NCBI RefSeq assembly: GCF_026627445.1
Contig: NZ_JAPNLJ010000028.1
Coordinates: 1-64,000 of the forward strand
DNA: 64,000 nucleotides
From: Streptomyces sp. H27-H1
Lineage (GTDB): Bacteria > Actinomycetota > Actinomycetes > Streptomycetales > Streptomycetaceae
Reading direction: 5' to 3'
Position 1 is the first letter of the stretch. The number at the start of each line of letters is the position of its first letter. Positions 26,563 through 35,023 of the stretch are shown in pieces. The position numbers and the translations under genes were made by a program. The notes under the pieces were generated by a model. That model saw only the letters and a program-made list of their open reading frames with translations, did no database searches and was not told where the DNA came from.

Positions 26563-26868
26563 GTGAGTGTTGCTCCCGTTGAGATCGAACGCACCGAATC
26601 GTCCGAAGAGGCCTTCGCGGTCCCCGAACCCGACGTCCCGTGGGTGACCCTGGTGCACAACGACCCGGTCAACCTCATGAGCTACGTGACGTACGTGTTC
26701 CAGGCGTACTTCGGCTACTCCAAGGACAAGGCGAACAAGCTGATGATGGACGTCCACCACAAGGGTCGGGCGGTCGTCTCCAGCGGCAGCCGTGAGGAGA
26801 TGGAGCGGGACGTGCAGGCCATGCACGGCTACGGCCTCTGGGCGACCATGTCCCAGGACCGCAACTGA
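26563..26868 (+). CDS. clpS: ATP-dependent Clp protease adaptor ClpS
   Basis: ClpS delivers N-degron substrates to the ClpC/ClpA unfoldase. The 101-residue protein has the conserved core VPWVTLVHNDPVNLMSYVTY, with the Asn-Asp pair of the N-end recognition pocket, and KLMMDVHHKGRAVV. I chose the GTG at 26563 (MSVAPVEIER), which matches how most Streptomyces ClpS proteins begin; an in-frame ATG at 26554 is also possible. Its stop overlaps the start of the DUF2017 gene by one base (TGATG), so the two are translationally coupled. Confidence 0.94.
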   Translation: MSVAPVEIERTESSEEAFAVPEPDVPWVTLVHNDPVNLMSYVTYVFQAYFGYSKDKANKLMMDVHHKGRAVVSSGSREEMERDVQAMHGYGLWATMSQDRN

Positions 26869-27482
26869 TGGGCGGCGTGTTCGAGCCCCTGAAGGGCGGC
26901 GGCGCCGGCATCGCGCTGGAAGAGGTCGAGGTCTCGATCCTGCGCTCGCTGGCCGTGCAGCTGCTGGAGCTCATCGGCCCCGGCGATCCGGAGCCCGAGC
27001 CGGACGCCGACCCGCTGGCCGCGCTCTTCGCCGCCTCCGACGGCCCGACCGAACCCCCTTCCGACCCGGCCCTCGCCCGGCTCTTCCCCGACGCCTACGG
27101 CGGCCCGGAGACCGGACCCGGCGCCGACGCGGAGGAGCTGCGGGCCCACTCGGCCGAATTCCGCCGCTTCACCGAGAACGACCTGCGCACCCGCAAACGG
27201 GAGGATGCGCTCGCCGTCGTACGCAGCCTGGACGGGCTCAGCCCGGCCGGTGACGGGGTGGCCGTCCTCGAGGTCGACGGAGAGCTGCGGCTGCGCTGGC
27301 TGGGCGCCCTGAACGACCTGCGGCTCACCATCGCGGCCCGCCTCGACATCACGGAGGACGACGAGAGCGCCGTGCTGTTCCGGCTGCCGGACGACGATCC
27401 GCGCAAGCCGATGGTGATGGCGTACCTCTGGCTCGGCGGTCTGCAGGAGACCCTCATCGAGACGCTCACCGGGACCCTCTGA
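26868..27482 (+). CDS. DUF2017 family protein
   Basis: A 204-residue acidic, mainly helical protein of the actinobacterial DUF2017 family, which is almost always found directly after clpS (Rv1332 in M. tuberculosis). The molecular role is unknown. The stable coupling with clpS, here by one overlapping base, suggests a part in Clp-dependent proteolysis, but that is inference. Visible features are the N-terminal VEVSILRSLAVQLLELI helix and the C-terminal YLWLGGLQETLIE segment. Confidence 0.88.
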   Translation: MGGVFEPLKGGGAGIALEEVEVSILRSLAVQLLELIGPGDPEPEPDADPLAALFAASDGPTEPPSDPALARLFPDAYGGPETGPGADAEELRAHSAEFRRFTENDLRTRKREDALAVVRSLDGLSPAGDGVAVLEVDGELRLRWLGALNDLRLTIAARLDITEDDESAVLFRLPDDDPRKPMVMAYLWLGGLQETLIETLTGTL

Positions 27483-27535
27483 GGATCCTCAAGCGCATGG
27501 GCCGTTCGCTCAGCGGACGCTCAAATCCGGATAAC

Positions 27536-27566
27536 GATCAGATCACCACGGTGTGGTGATCTGATC
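27536..27566. terminator. Perfect 14-base hairpin after DUF2017 gene
   Basis: GATCAGATCACCAC, GGT, GTGGTGATCTGATC: a perfect stem (27536-27549 with 27553-27566) with a three-base loop. It may terminate transcription with the next hairpin, or may be an operator for the permease downstream. Confidence 0.65.
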
Positions 27567-27571
27567 TGTTT

Positions 27572-27595
27572 CAGGACCTCTGTCCTGTTTTTTTT
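27572..27595 (+). terminator. Intrinsic terminator with eight-T tract
   Basis: CAGGAC-CTCT-GTCCTG followed immediately by TTTTTTTT (27588-27595). A classic rho-independent terminator with a long T run is rare in Streptomyces, where most hairpins lack one. Confidence 0.85.
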
Positions 27596-27799
27596 GCGCC
27601 CTGCGTCACATTTTCTTCCCTCAAGCACCCGTAAGCACGTGATAAATCTTCACGACCGCCGACGGGGCGCCACCCATGCCCCCGGCCTGCTTGAACCGGC
27701 TGACCGCCGGCGTGCAACTCCATCCGTATCCGGGGGGATCGAGGACCCGATCCGCAGCCAGTCATGGCGCGGGTCGGCGTGGAGAAAGGCGCACCAGAC

Positions 27800-29227
27800 A
27801 TGACCTCCGTACAGGTCGACGAGCAGCAGCACGACACGACCGAGGGCAGCGGCGAGGGGTACCACCGCACCCTCGGCGCCCGCCAGATCCAGATGATCGC
27901 GATCGGCGGCGCCATCGGCACCGGCCTCTTCCTGGGAGCCGGCAAGGCCATCTCCAAGGCCGGCCCCAGCCTGATCCTGGCCTACGCCATCGCGGGCCTG
28001 GTCATCTTCTTCATCATGCGGGCCCTGGGCGAACTGCTCATGTACCGCCCGGTGTCCGGCTCCTTCTCGGACTACGCCCGCGAGTTCCTCGGGCCGTTCT
28101 GGGGCTACGTCACCGGCTGGACGTACTGGCTCTTCTGGGTGGTCACCGGCATCGTCGAGGTGACCGCCGCCGCGCAGTACATGGCGTACTGGACCCACGA
28201 CAGCTTCCCGCAGTGGGCGTACGCGCTGATCTTCACCTTCGTCCTCTACGCCGCGAACCTGATCTCCGTGAAGCTCTTCGGCGAGCTGGAGTTCTGGTTC
28301 TCCATGGTCAAGGTCACCGCCATCGTCGGCATGATCCTGATCTGCGCCGGCATCCTCACCATCGGCTTCTCCGACGCCGCCGACACGGCGACCGTCTCGA
28401 ACCTGTGGAACGACGGCGGCTTCTTCCCCAAGGGCCTCGGCGGCACGCTGATGACCCTGCAGATCGTGATGTTCGCCTTCCTCGCGGTCGAGCTGGTCGG
28501 CGTCACCGCCGGGGAGTCCAAGGACCCCGCGAAGACCCTGCCCAAGGCCATCAACACCGTGCCGTGGCGCATCGCCGTCTTCTACGTCGGCGCGCTGATC
28601 ATGATCCTGTCGGTCGTCCCGTGGCACGAGTTCCAGCCCGGCGTCAGCCCCTTCGTCGCCGCCTTCGAGAAGATGGGCCTCGGCGTCGGCGCCGCGGTCG
28701 TCAACTTCGTCGTCCTGACCGCAGCCCTGTCCTCCTGCAACTCGGGCATGTACTCCACCGGCCGCATGCTGCGCGACCTCGCGCTCAACGGCCAGGGCCC
28801 GAAGGTCTTCACCAAGCTCACCAAGAGCGGCACCCCGCTCGCCGGCACCACCTTCTCCGCCGCGCTGATGCTGGTGGGCGTCTGGATCAACTACGTGGCC
28901 CCCGGCAAGGCCTTCGACTACGTCGTCTCCTTCGCCACCATCTCCGGCATGTGGGCCTGGATCATGATCCTGGTCTGCCAGATCCGCTACCGCGCCGCCT
29001 CCGACCGCGGCGACCTGCCGAAGTCGACCTTCCGCGCCCCCGGCGCCCCGCTCACGAGCTACTTCGCCCTGGCCTTCATCGGCATGGTGATCGTGATGAT
29101 GGGCATCGACAAGGACGCCCGGGTCTCGCTCTACTGCGCCCCCCTGTGGGGCCTGCTGCTGGGTGTCTCCTACCTGGTGATGAAGTCCCGCGACCCGCGC
29201 GGAGCGGCCTTCACCAAGGTCTCGTAG
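27800..29227 (+). CDS. AAT-family amino acid permease
   Basis: A 475-residue permease of the amino acid transporter (AAT) branch of the APC superfamily with about 12 membrane helices. The diagnostic first-helix sequence is RTLGARQIQMIAIGGAIGTG, and the 'ALSSCNSGMYSTGRML' motif is in the eighth helix region. It resembles the GABA and D-serine/D-alanine/glycine (CycA) permeases; the substrate is not certain. I prefer the ATG at 27800 (MTSVQVDEQQ) with a GAAAGG ribosome binding site over an ATG at 27764. It is a separate unit, bounded by terminators on both sides. Confidence 0.88.
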   Translation: MTSVQVDEQQHDTTEGSGEGYHRTLGARQIQMIAIGGAIGTGLFLGAGKAISKAGPSLILAYAIAGLVIFFIMRALGELLMYRPVSGSFSDYAREFLGPFWGYVTGWTYWLFWVVTGIVEVTAAAQYMAYWTHDSFPQWAYALIFTFVLYAANLISVKLFGELEFWFSMVKVTAIVGMILICAGILTIGFSDAADTATVSNLWNDGGFFPKGLGGTLMTLQIVMFAFLAVELVGVTAGESKDPAKTLPKAINTVPWRIAVFYVGALIMILSVVPWHEFQPGVSPFVAAFEKMGLGVGAAVVNFVVLTAALSSCNSGMYSTGRMLRDLALNGQGPKVFTKLTKSGTPLAGTTFSAALMLVGVWINYVAPGKAFDYVVSFATISGMWAWIMILVCQIRYRAASDRGDLPKSTFRAPGAPLTSYFALAFIGMVIVMMGIDKDARVSLYCAPLWGLLLGVSYLVMKSRDPRGAAFTKVS

Positions 29228-29325
29228 CGCCCCCGAAACCGTGAGTCCCGGCCGCCTGCCACGGCCGGGAACCACGCGGCACATCGGCCACCGGCCCCCG
29301 GAACACGGGCCCGTGTCCACGATCC

Positions 29326-29362
29326 GGGCCCTCCCGTACCACTCCTCGGTACGGGAGGGCCC
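29326..29362. terminator. Strong hairpin after permease gene
   Basis: Perfect 15-base stem GGGCCCTCCCGTACC / GGTACGGGAGGGCCC with a seven-base loop, between the permease and mec. No T tract. Confidence 0.85.
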
Positions 29363-29369
29363 GTCTGCT

Positions 29370-29375
29370 TATCCT
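29370..29375 (+). promoter_or_regulatory. -10 box of mec, leaderless
   Basis: TATCCT ends seven bases before the ATG of mec at 29383, right after the upstream terminator. Confidence 0.55.
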
Positions 29376-29382
29376 GTCGCTC

Positions 29383-29805
29383 ATGCTGACCCTCACCCAG
29401 GCCCTCCACGACCAGATCGTCGCGCACGCCCGCCAGGACCACCCCGACGAGGCCTGCGGCGTGGTGGCCGGCCCGGCCGGTACGGACCGCCCGGAGCGGT
29501 TCGTACCGATGCTGAACGCGGCCCGGTCGCCCACGTTCTACGAGTTCGACTCGAAGGACCTGCTGAAGCTCTACCGCGATCTTGACGACCGGGACGAAGA
29601 ACCCGTCATCGTCTACCACTCGCACACCGCGACCGAGGCCTACCCCTCGCGCACGGACGTCACCTACGCGAACGAGCCCGGCGCGCACTACGTCCTGGTC
29701 TCCACGGCGGACAAGGACGGTCTCGGAGAGTTCCAGTTCCGGTCGTACCGGATCGTCGAAGGTGTGATCACGGAGGAAGAAGTGCAGGTCGTAGCGGCCT
29801 ACTGA
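29383..29805 (+). CDS. mec: Mec-type JAMM metalloprotease (CysO-cysteine hydrolase)
   Basis: A 140-residue zinc isopeptidase of the MPN+/JAMM family. The catalytic set is complete: Glu23 (DEACGVV) and His79-Ser-His81 ... Ser89 ... Asp92 (HSHTATEAYPSRTD). In M. tuberculosis the orthologue Mec (Rv1334) releases cysteine from the CysO-cysteine adduct. Its position just upstream of cysO-cysM supports that role here. It may also trim the CysO precursor, which ends two residues beyond its diglycine. A leaderless promoter lies directly in front; the leader peptide gene downstream means mec is probably transcribed separately from cysO-cysM. Confidence 0.92.
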   Translation: MLTLTQALHDQIVAHARQDHPDEACGVVAGPAGTDRPERFVPMLNAARSPTFYEFDSKDLLKLYRDLDDRDEEPVIVYHSHTATEAYPSRTDVTYANEPGAHYVLVSTADKDGLGEFQFRSYRIVEGVITEEEVQVVAAY

Positions 29806-29892
29806 GGCACCGGTATGGGGCTACTGCTCAGTATGTGAGCGATATTCGTCCACGATGTGGGATCACACTCCAAACCAGGGACCGGGAATCGT

Positions 29893-29898
29893 TAACAT
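29893..29898 (+). promoter_or_regulatory. -10 box for cysteine leader peptide transcript
   Basis: TAACAT ends six bases before the leader-peptide ATG at 29905, so the leader mRNA is probably leaderless. Confidence 0.6.
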
Positions 29899-29904
29899 GA
29901 CCGC

Positions 29905-30012
29905 ATGGTTTCCCACGACGTGAGCATCGAGACGCCCGGCAGGCTGCTGCTCGTGGCGCGGCTGCACGTCGACCTGTGCCGCCTCGCCAGCGCCATCTGT
30001 ACTGCCGCCTGA
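29905..30012 (+). CDS. Cysteine-containing leader peptide upstream of cysO
   Basis: A 35-residue ORF whose C-terminal half reads LLLVARLHVDLCRLASAIC. This is the recognisable pattern of actinobacterial sulfur-metabolism leader peptides (LxxRxHVDLxRxxSAxC), with Cys25 and Cys32. It lies about 100 bases before cysO. Related leaderless Cys-rich small ORFs in mycobacteria act as cysteine-responsive attenuators: ribosome stalling at Cys codons when cysteine is low allows expression of the downstream operon. Control of cysO-cysM by cysteine supply is therefore likely. The peptide itself probably has no function in trans. Confidence 0.8.
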   Translation: MVSHDVSIETPGRLLLVARLHVDLCRLASAICTAA

Positions 30013-30110
30013 GCCCCGTCGGCCCCTGGCGGGCCGCGCGCTCACGCCCGCCTCAGCTCCGCCCGCGTTCGCTTCGCCCGCCCTTCCTCACCACCTGACT
30101 GGAGCCTGCC

Positions 30111-30398
30111 ATGGCCATCGAGGTCCGCATCCCCACCATCCTCCGCACCTACACCGACGGCCAGAAGGCCGTCTCCGGTGAGGGCGCGACCCTGTCCGAG
30201 CTGTTCTCCGACCTGGAGAGCCGCCACAAGGGCATCCAGGAGCGCATCATCGACGAGGCCAAGGGCGGCGAGCTGCGCCGCTTCGTCAACGTCTACCTCA
30301 ACGACGAGGACGTCCGCTTCCTCGACGGCATCTCCACCGCCCTCAAGGACGGCGACAACGTCACCATCCTCCCGGCCGTAGCCGGCGGATCGAAGTAA
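30111..30398 (+). CDS. cysO: CysO ubiquitin-like sulfur carrier (MoaD/ThiS family)
   Basis: The 95-residue beta-grasp protein carries sulfur as a C-terminal thiocarboxylate for cysteine synthesis by CysM. The core VEVRIPTILRTYTDGQKAV and RFVNVYLNDEDVRFLDG match M. tuberculosis CysO. The tail is ITILPAVAGG-type but here is followed by two more residues (Gly92-Gly93-Ser94-Lys95), whereas Mtb CysO ends at the diglycine. The two extra residues must be removed before activation, presumably by Mec. The stop codon overlaps the cysM start by one base (TAATG), so carrier and enzyme are made together. Confidence 0.93.
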   Translation: MAIEVRIPTILRTYTDGQKAVSGEGATLSELFSDLESRHKGIQERIIDEAKGGELRRFVNVYLNDEDVRFLDGISTALKDGDNVTILPAVAGGSK

Positions 30399-31348
30399 TG
30401 CGCTACGACTCCCCCCTGGCCGCGGTCGGCAATACGCCGCTGGTGCTCCTGCCCCGGCTCTCGCCCTCGGACGACGTCCGCATCTGGGCGAAGCTGGAGG
30501 ACCGCAACCCGACCGGCTCGATCAAGGACCGCCCCGCGCTCCACATGGTCGAGCAGGCCGAGAAGGACGGCCGGCTGTACCCCGGCTGCACGATCCTCGA
30601 GCCCACCTCGGGCAACACCGGCATCTCCCTGGCGATGGCGGCGAAGCTCAAGGGCTACAAGATCGTGTGCGTCATGCCGGAGAACACCTCGCAGGAGCGG
30701 CGCGACCTGCTGGCCATGTGGGGAGCCGAGATCGTCCCGTCGCCGGCGGCGGGCGGCTCGAACACGGCCGTCCGCGTCGCGAAGGAGCTCGCGGAGCAGA
30801 ACCCCTCCTGGGTGATGCTCTACCAGTACGGAAACCCGGACAACGCGGGCGCCCACTACGCCACGACCGGCCCCGAGATCCTCACGGACCTCCCCTCGAT
30901 CACCCACTTCGTGGCGGGCCTCGGCACCACGGGCACCCTGATGGGCGTCGGCCGCTACCTGCGGGAGCACGTGCCGGGCGTCAAGATCGTGGCGGCGGAA
31001 CCCCGCTACGACGACCTCGTCTACGGTCTGCGCAACCTCGACGAGGGCTTCGTCCCCGAGCTGTACGACGCGTCGGTCCTCACGACCCGCTTCTCGGTCG
31101 GCTCGGCGGACGCGGTCACCCGCACCCGGGAACTGCTCCAGCAGGAGGGCATCTTCGCGGGCGTCTCCACGGGCGCGGCCCTCCACGCGGCGATCGGCGT
31201 GGGCCGCAAGGCGGTGGCCGCGGGCGAATCGGCCGACATCGTCTTCGTCGTGGCCGACGGCGGCTGGAAGTACCTGTCGACGGGCGTCTACACGGCGGCG
31301 ACGACGGAAGAAGCGATCGAAGCCCTCCAGGGCCAGCTCTGGGCGTAG
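30398..31348 (+). CDS. cysM: CysO-dependent cysteine synthase
   Basis: A PLP enzyme of 316 residues that in actinobacteria uses O-phosphoserine and the CysO thiocarboxylate to make the CysO-cysteine adduct. Lys43 in RNPTGSIKDRPA is the PLP-binding lysine; EPTSGNTGIS binds the substrate carboxylate and GLGTTGTLMGVG the phosphate. It is coupled to cysO by a one-base overlap and matches Rv1336 in position. With Mec, CysO and the leader peptide it makes a complete pathway for cysteine synthesis that resists oxidative stress, as known in mycobacteria. Confidence 0.95.
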   Translation: MRYDSPLAAVGNTPLVLLPRLSPSDDVRIWAKLEDRNPTGSIKDRPALHMVEQAEKDGRLYPGCTILEPTSGNTGISLAMAAKLKGYKIVCVMPENTSQERRDLLAMWGAEIVPSPAAGGSNTAVRVAKELAEQNPSWVMLYQYGNPDNAGAHYATTGPEILTDLPSITHFVAGLGTTGTLMGVGRYLREHVPGVKIVAAEPRYDDLVYGLRNLDEGFVPELYDASVLTTRFSVGSADAVTRTRELLQQEGIFAGVSTGAALHAAIGVGRKAVAAGESADIVFVVADGGWKYLSTGVYTAATTEEAIEALQGQLWA

Positions 31349-31360
31349 CCCGAGAGGCAC

Positions 31361-31404
31361 CTCAAACACCGGCGGGGCTACTTATAGCCCCGCCGGTGTT
31401 TGAG
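31361..31404. terminator. 20-base hairpin terminator after cysM (intergenic repeat)
   Basis: Perfect 20-base stem starting CTCAAACACCGGCGGGGCTA (31361-31380) with loop CTTA and exact complement at 31385-31404. It is a variant of the dispersed CAAACGCCGGCGGGGCT repeat. Confidence 0.88.
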
Positions 31405-31591
31405 ACGCGGGGTCCGGGGGCGGAGCCCCAGGAGCACTTCAGCCCGTCCGGCGTTTGAGGACCGGGGTCCGGGGTCCGGGCAGCGCCCGGGGAACAGCGG
31501 AACCGGGGCCCCCGGACGGAGCCTGGGGGAGGGTAGGGGACTTCGCCCCGCGCAGCGGCACACCGCACCCCGACGACCACCCGCACAAGGG
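31405..31591. repeat. Intergenic repeat-derived region between cysM and DUF488 gene
   Basis: GGGGTCCGGGGGCGGAGCCCC-like segments and another partial copy of the repeat (TTCAGCCCGTCCGGCGTTTG, 31438-31457) fill this stretch; no gene is seen. Confidence 0.6.
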
Positions 31592-31969
31592 TCAGGCCAA
31601 CAGCGCGGCCAGCACACCGGCGTGGCTGCCCGCCGGATCCGTGACGGCCGTCAGCAGCGTGACCGGCCCGCCCGAGGCCACGCCCCGCAGCCGCTCCAGC
31701 TCGGCCACCGCCGCCTCCGCCCCCAACTCCACGGCATACCGCTCCCGGAACTCCTCCACGGACCCACCCCCGTGGAACCACTTCCGCAGCTCCGTCGACG
31801 GGGCGACCGCCTTCGCCCACTCGTCGATCCCCGCCGCCTCCTTGGACAGTCCCCGCGGCCACAGCCGGTCCACGAGCACCCGGAGCCCGTCCAGCTCCGG
31901 CTCGCAGGGATCGTAGACCCGCTTCAGCCGGACGGTCCGAGTCCGCCGAGCCCCTTCACCTCGTCCCAC
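31592..31969 (-). CDS. DUF488 family protein
   Basis: A protein of about 115-125 residues of the DUF488 family (LKRVYDPCEPELDGLRVLVDR region, then WPRGLSKEAAGIDEW and WFHGGGSVEEFRERYAVEL). The family fold is small and soluble; its function is not established. The start is uncertain. No ATG or RBS-supported start exists near the family N-terminus, and the GTG at 31969, which overlaps the upstream PemK-like gene by 46 bases, is the best in-frame candidate; a CTG nearer the conserved region is another. The gene follows and is probably coupled with the PemK-like gene. Confidence 0.75.
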   Translation of the reverse strand: MGRGEGARRTRTVRLKRVYDPCEPELDGLRVLVDRLWPRGLSKEAAGIDEWAKAVAPSTELRKWFHGGGSVEEFRERYAVELGAEAAVAELERLRGVASGGPVTLLTAVTDPAGSHAGVLAALLA

Positions 31970-32346
31970 ACCGCCGGATCCACCGTGCCCAGCCGCCGCG
32001 CCCGTGCGAACTCCCATACCGACACCTCCAGCACCCGGTCCGCCTCCAGGAACGCACCCCCCGCCCCCACCACTCCCGGGGGCAGCGGGATGACCCCGGC
32101 GCGCCGGTCGTCGTACTTTCCGGTGATCCACGCGATCCGCGCCAGGTGGCCCCGTACGCCCAGCACCAGGCAGGGCCGCCCGCCGGGCCGGCCGCCGGCC
32201 AGGGACCACAGCTCTCCGGCCTCCGGCCGCGGCGGCGGTCCCGGTCCGTGCGGAGGATCCGCGGCCCGCCGTGCCCGCCGGGGGAGGAGCACCAGCAGGA
32301 TCACGGCCACCACCGCGGCGGCCGCCGGCCACCAGGACGTGTCCAT
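31924..32346 (-). CDS. Membrane-anchored PemK/MazF-like protein
   Basis: This 140-residue protein has one N-terminal membrane helix (MDTSWWPAAAAVVAVILLVL) and a C-terminal domain resembling PemK/MazF (GELWSLAGGRPGGRPCLVLG, ITGKYDDRRAGVIPLPPG). Classical MazF toxins are soluble ribonucleases paired with an antitoxin; here no antitoxin gene is adjacent and the protein is membrane-anchored. It is more likely a housekeeping relative than an active toxin, which is inference. The ATG at 32346 is the only start that includes the whole helix. Confidence 0.72.
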   Translation of the reverse strand: MDTSWWPAAAAVVAVILLVLLPRRARRAADPPHGPGPPPRPEAGELWSLAGGRPGGRPCLVLGVRGHLARIAWITGKYDDRRAGVIPLPPGVVGAGGAFLEADRVLEVSVWEFARARRLGTVDPAVWDEVKGLGGLGPSG

Positions 32347-32574
32347 ACTCCGACCGTAGCCGTGGACGCACGTCCCGGCACCGCAGCCGCACCAAGCCCG
32401 TACCGCACCCGGATGGCAACCCGCGTCCACCCCGTCGCTCCCCCGGGTGACAGCTCAGGTGATTCGCCCCACAACGGCCCGCCGCGGAGGAGCGACCGGA
32501 CGTTTCGCGCCTTACGCTCGACCCACGCACGGCCCGCATTCCGTCCACGGACCGTCCACGGAGGTTCACGCTCC

Positions 32575-33327
32575 ATGAAGCTCACCGTCGTCGGCTGTTC
32601 GGGCTCGTTCCCGTCCGCGGAATCGGCCTGTTCGAGCTACCTCGTCGAGGCCGACGGCTTCCGGCTGCTCCTCGACATGGGCAACGGCGCCCTCGGCGAG
32701 CTCCAGCGGCACATCGGGCTCTACGATCTCGACGCGATCTTCCTCAGCCACCTGCACGCCGATCACTGCATCGACATGTGCGGGTACTTCGTCGCCCGCT
32801 ACTACCGCCACGAGGGCGGCCGCTGCGGCACCATCCCCGTGTACGGCCCCGAGGGCACCGAGAAGCGGCTGTCCACGGCCTACGAGGACGTCCCCGACGA
32901 GCGTTCCATGAGCGAGGTCTTCGACTTCCGGACCCTGAAGTCCGGCAGCTTCGAGATCGGCCCGTTCCAGGTCCGCACGGAGAAGGTCTGCCACCCGGTC
33001 GAGTCCTACGGGATCCGCGTCGAGCACGGCGGCCGCTCGCTGACGTACTCCGGCGACACCGGCGTCTGCGCCGAGCTGGGGCTGCTCGCCGAGGACACCG
33101 ACCTGTTCCTGTGCGAGGCCTCCTTCACGCACGGCAAGGAAGACATCCCGGACCTCCACCTCAACGGCCGCGAGGCCGGCGAGTTCGCCCGCAGCGGCCG
33201 GGCCGGCCGGCTCGTCCTGACCCACATCCCGCCGTGGACGGACGCCGAACGGAACCTGGCCGACGCCCGCGCGGTCTACGACGGCCCGGTGGACCTGGCG
33301 TACGCGGGCGCGGTGTACGAGGTCTGA
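32575..33327 (+). CDS. Metallo-beta-lactamase-fold hydrolase (Rv1339-like)
   Basis: A 250-residue MBL-fold protein with the metal motif H59-L-H61-A-D63-H64 (FLSHLHADHC) and further ligands in CHPVESYG, SGDTGVC and THIPPW. Its place between the cysM and rph loci matches Rv1339 of M. tuberculosis, which has been reported as an atypical cyclic-nucleotide phosphodiesterase; RNase Z-like activity is an alternative for this fold. The ATG at 32575 has GGAGG eleven bases upstream. It is divergent from the PemK-like/DUF488 pair and ends at a strong hairpin facing nagE2. Confidence 0.9.
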   Translation: MKLTVVGCSGSFPSAESACSSYLVEADGFRLLLDMGNGALGELQRHIGLYDLDAIFLSHLHADHCIDMCGYFVARYYRHEGGRCGTIPVYGPEGTEKRLSTAYEDVPDERSMSEVFDFRTLKSGSFEIGPFQVRTEKVCHPVESYGIRVEHGGRSLTYSGDTGVCAELGLLAEDTDLFLCEASFTHGKEDIPDLHLNGREAGEFARSGRAGRLVLTHIPPWTDAERNLADARAVYDGPVDLAYAGAVYEV

Positions 33328-33349
33328 CCCCCGCCGCGCGCCCCTCCGT

Positions 33350-33395
33350 ACGACGAAGCCCCGCCCTCCCTTCCGGGAGAGCGGGGCTTCGTCGT
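33350..33395. terminator. Bidirectional hairpin between MBL gene and nagE2
   Basis: ACGACGAAGCCCCGC (33350-33364) pairs exactly with GCGGGGCTTCGTCGT (33381-33395); the enclosed CTCCC-TTCC-GGGAG extends the stem. Confidence 0.88.
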
Positions 33396-33412
33396 GGTGT
33401 GGCGCGGGAGAC

Positions 33413-34678
<1,266 letters not shown>

Positions 34679-34773
34679 CAACTTCCTCCAGTGGACAAGG
34701 CGCTGCCTGGGGACATGGAAAAGGGGGTGGCGGCGTCTCAGGAAAGGGGAGGACCTCGGGGCCGAAAGACCCA

Positions 34774-34789
34774 CGTGGTCTACACCACT
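34774..34789. promoter_or_regulatory. DasR-responsive element (dre), distal to second site
   Basis: CGTGGTCTACACCACT, a 16-base palindrome fitting the dre consensus (ACTGGTCTAGACCACT) in inverted form, upstream of nagE2. Confidence 0.8.
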
Positions 34790-34790
34790 C

Positions 34791-34806
34791 AGTGGTGTAG
34801 ACCAGT
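34791..34806. promoter_or_regulatory. DasR-responsive element (dre)
   Basis: AGTGGTGTAGACCAGT, one base from the preceding dre-like site. DasR is the GntR-type repressor that senses glucosamine-6-phosphate and controls GlcNAc uptake and development in Streptomyces. Confidence 0.88.
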
Positions 34807-34879
34807 TGTAGCACGGTGTGGTCTGCGTAAGGAACCCGTCATTTCCGTGGGGGAGGACACAGTTGGGCATACATGACAA

Positions 34880-34910
34880 AGGCCTTCGGACCCTGGGGGT
34901 CCGAAGGCCT
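34880..34910. terminator. Hairpin downstream of nagE1
   Basis: AGGCCTTCGGACCC (34880-34893) and GGGTCCGAAGGCCT (34897-34910) with a three-base loop, between the end of nagE1 and the nagE2 promoter. Confidence 0.8.
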
Positions 34911-35023
34911 CGTGTGCCGCGAGGTGCTTCGAGCGGGGCTTCCGGCGCCCTGCGGTGATGCCGTTCGGCATGTCCTTCCGAGGGGCGTTCGCCCACCCTC
35001 CGCAAGGGCTCAAGCCCCGAACG

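Noticed and set aside
31924..32346. Active MazF toxin of a toxin-antitoxin pair
   Set aside because: The protein has a membrane anchor and no antitoxin gene upstream; the neighbouring DUF488 protein is not an antitoxin type.
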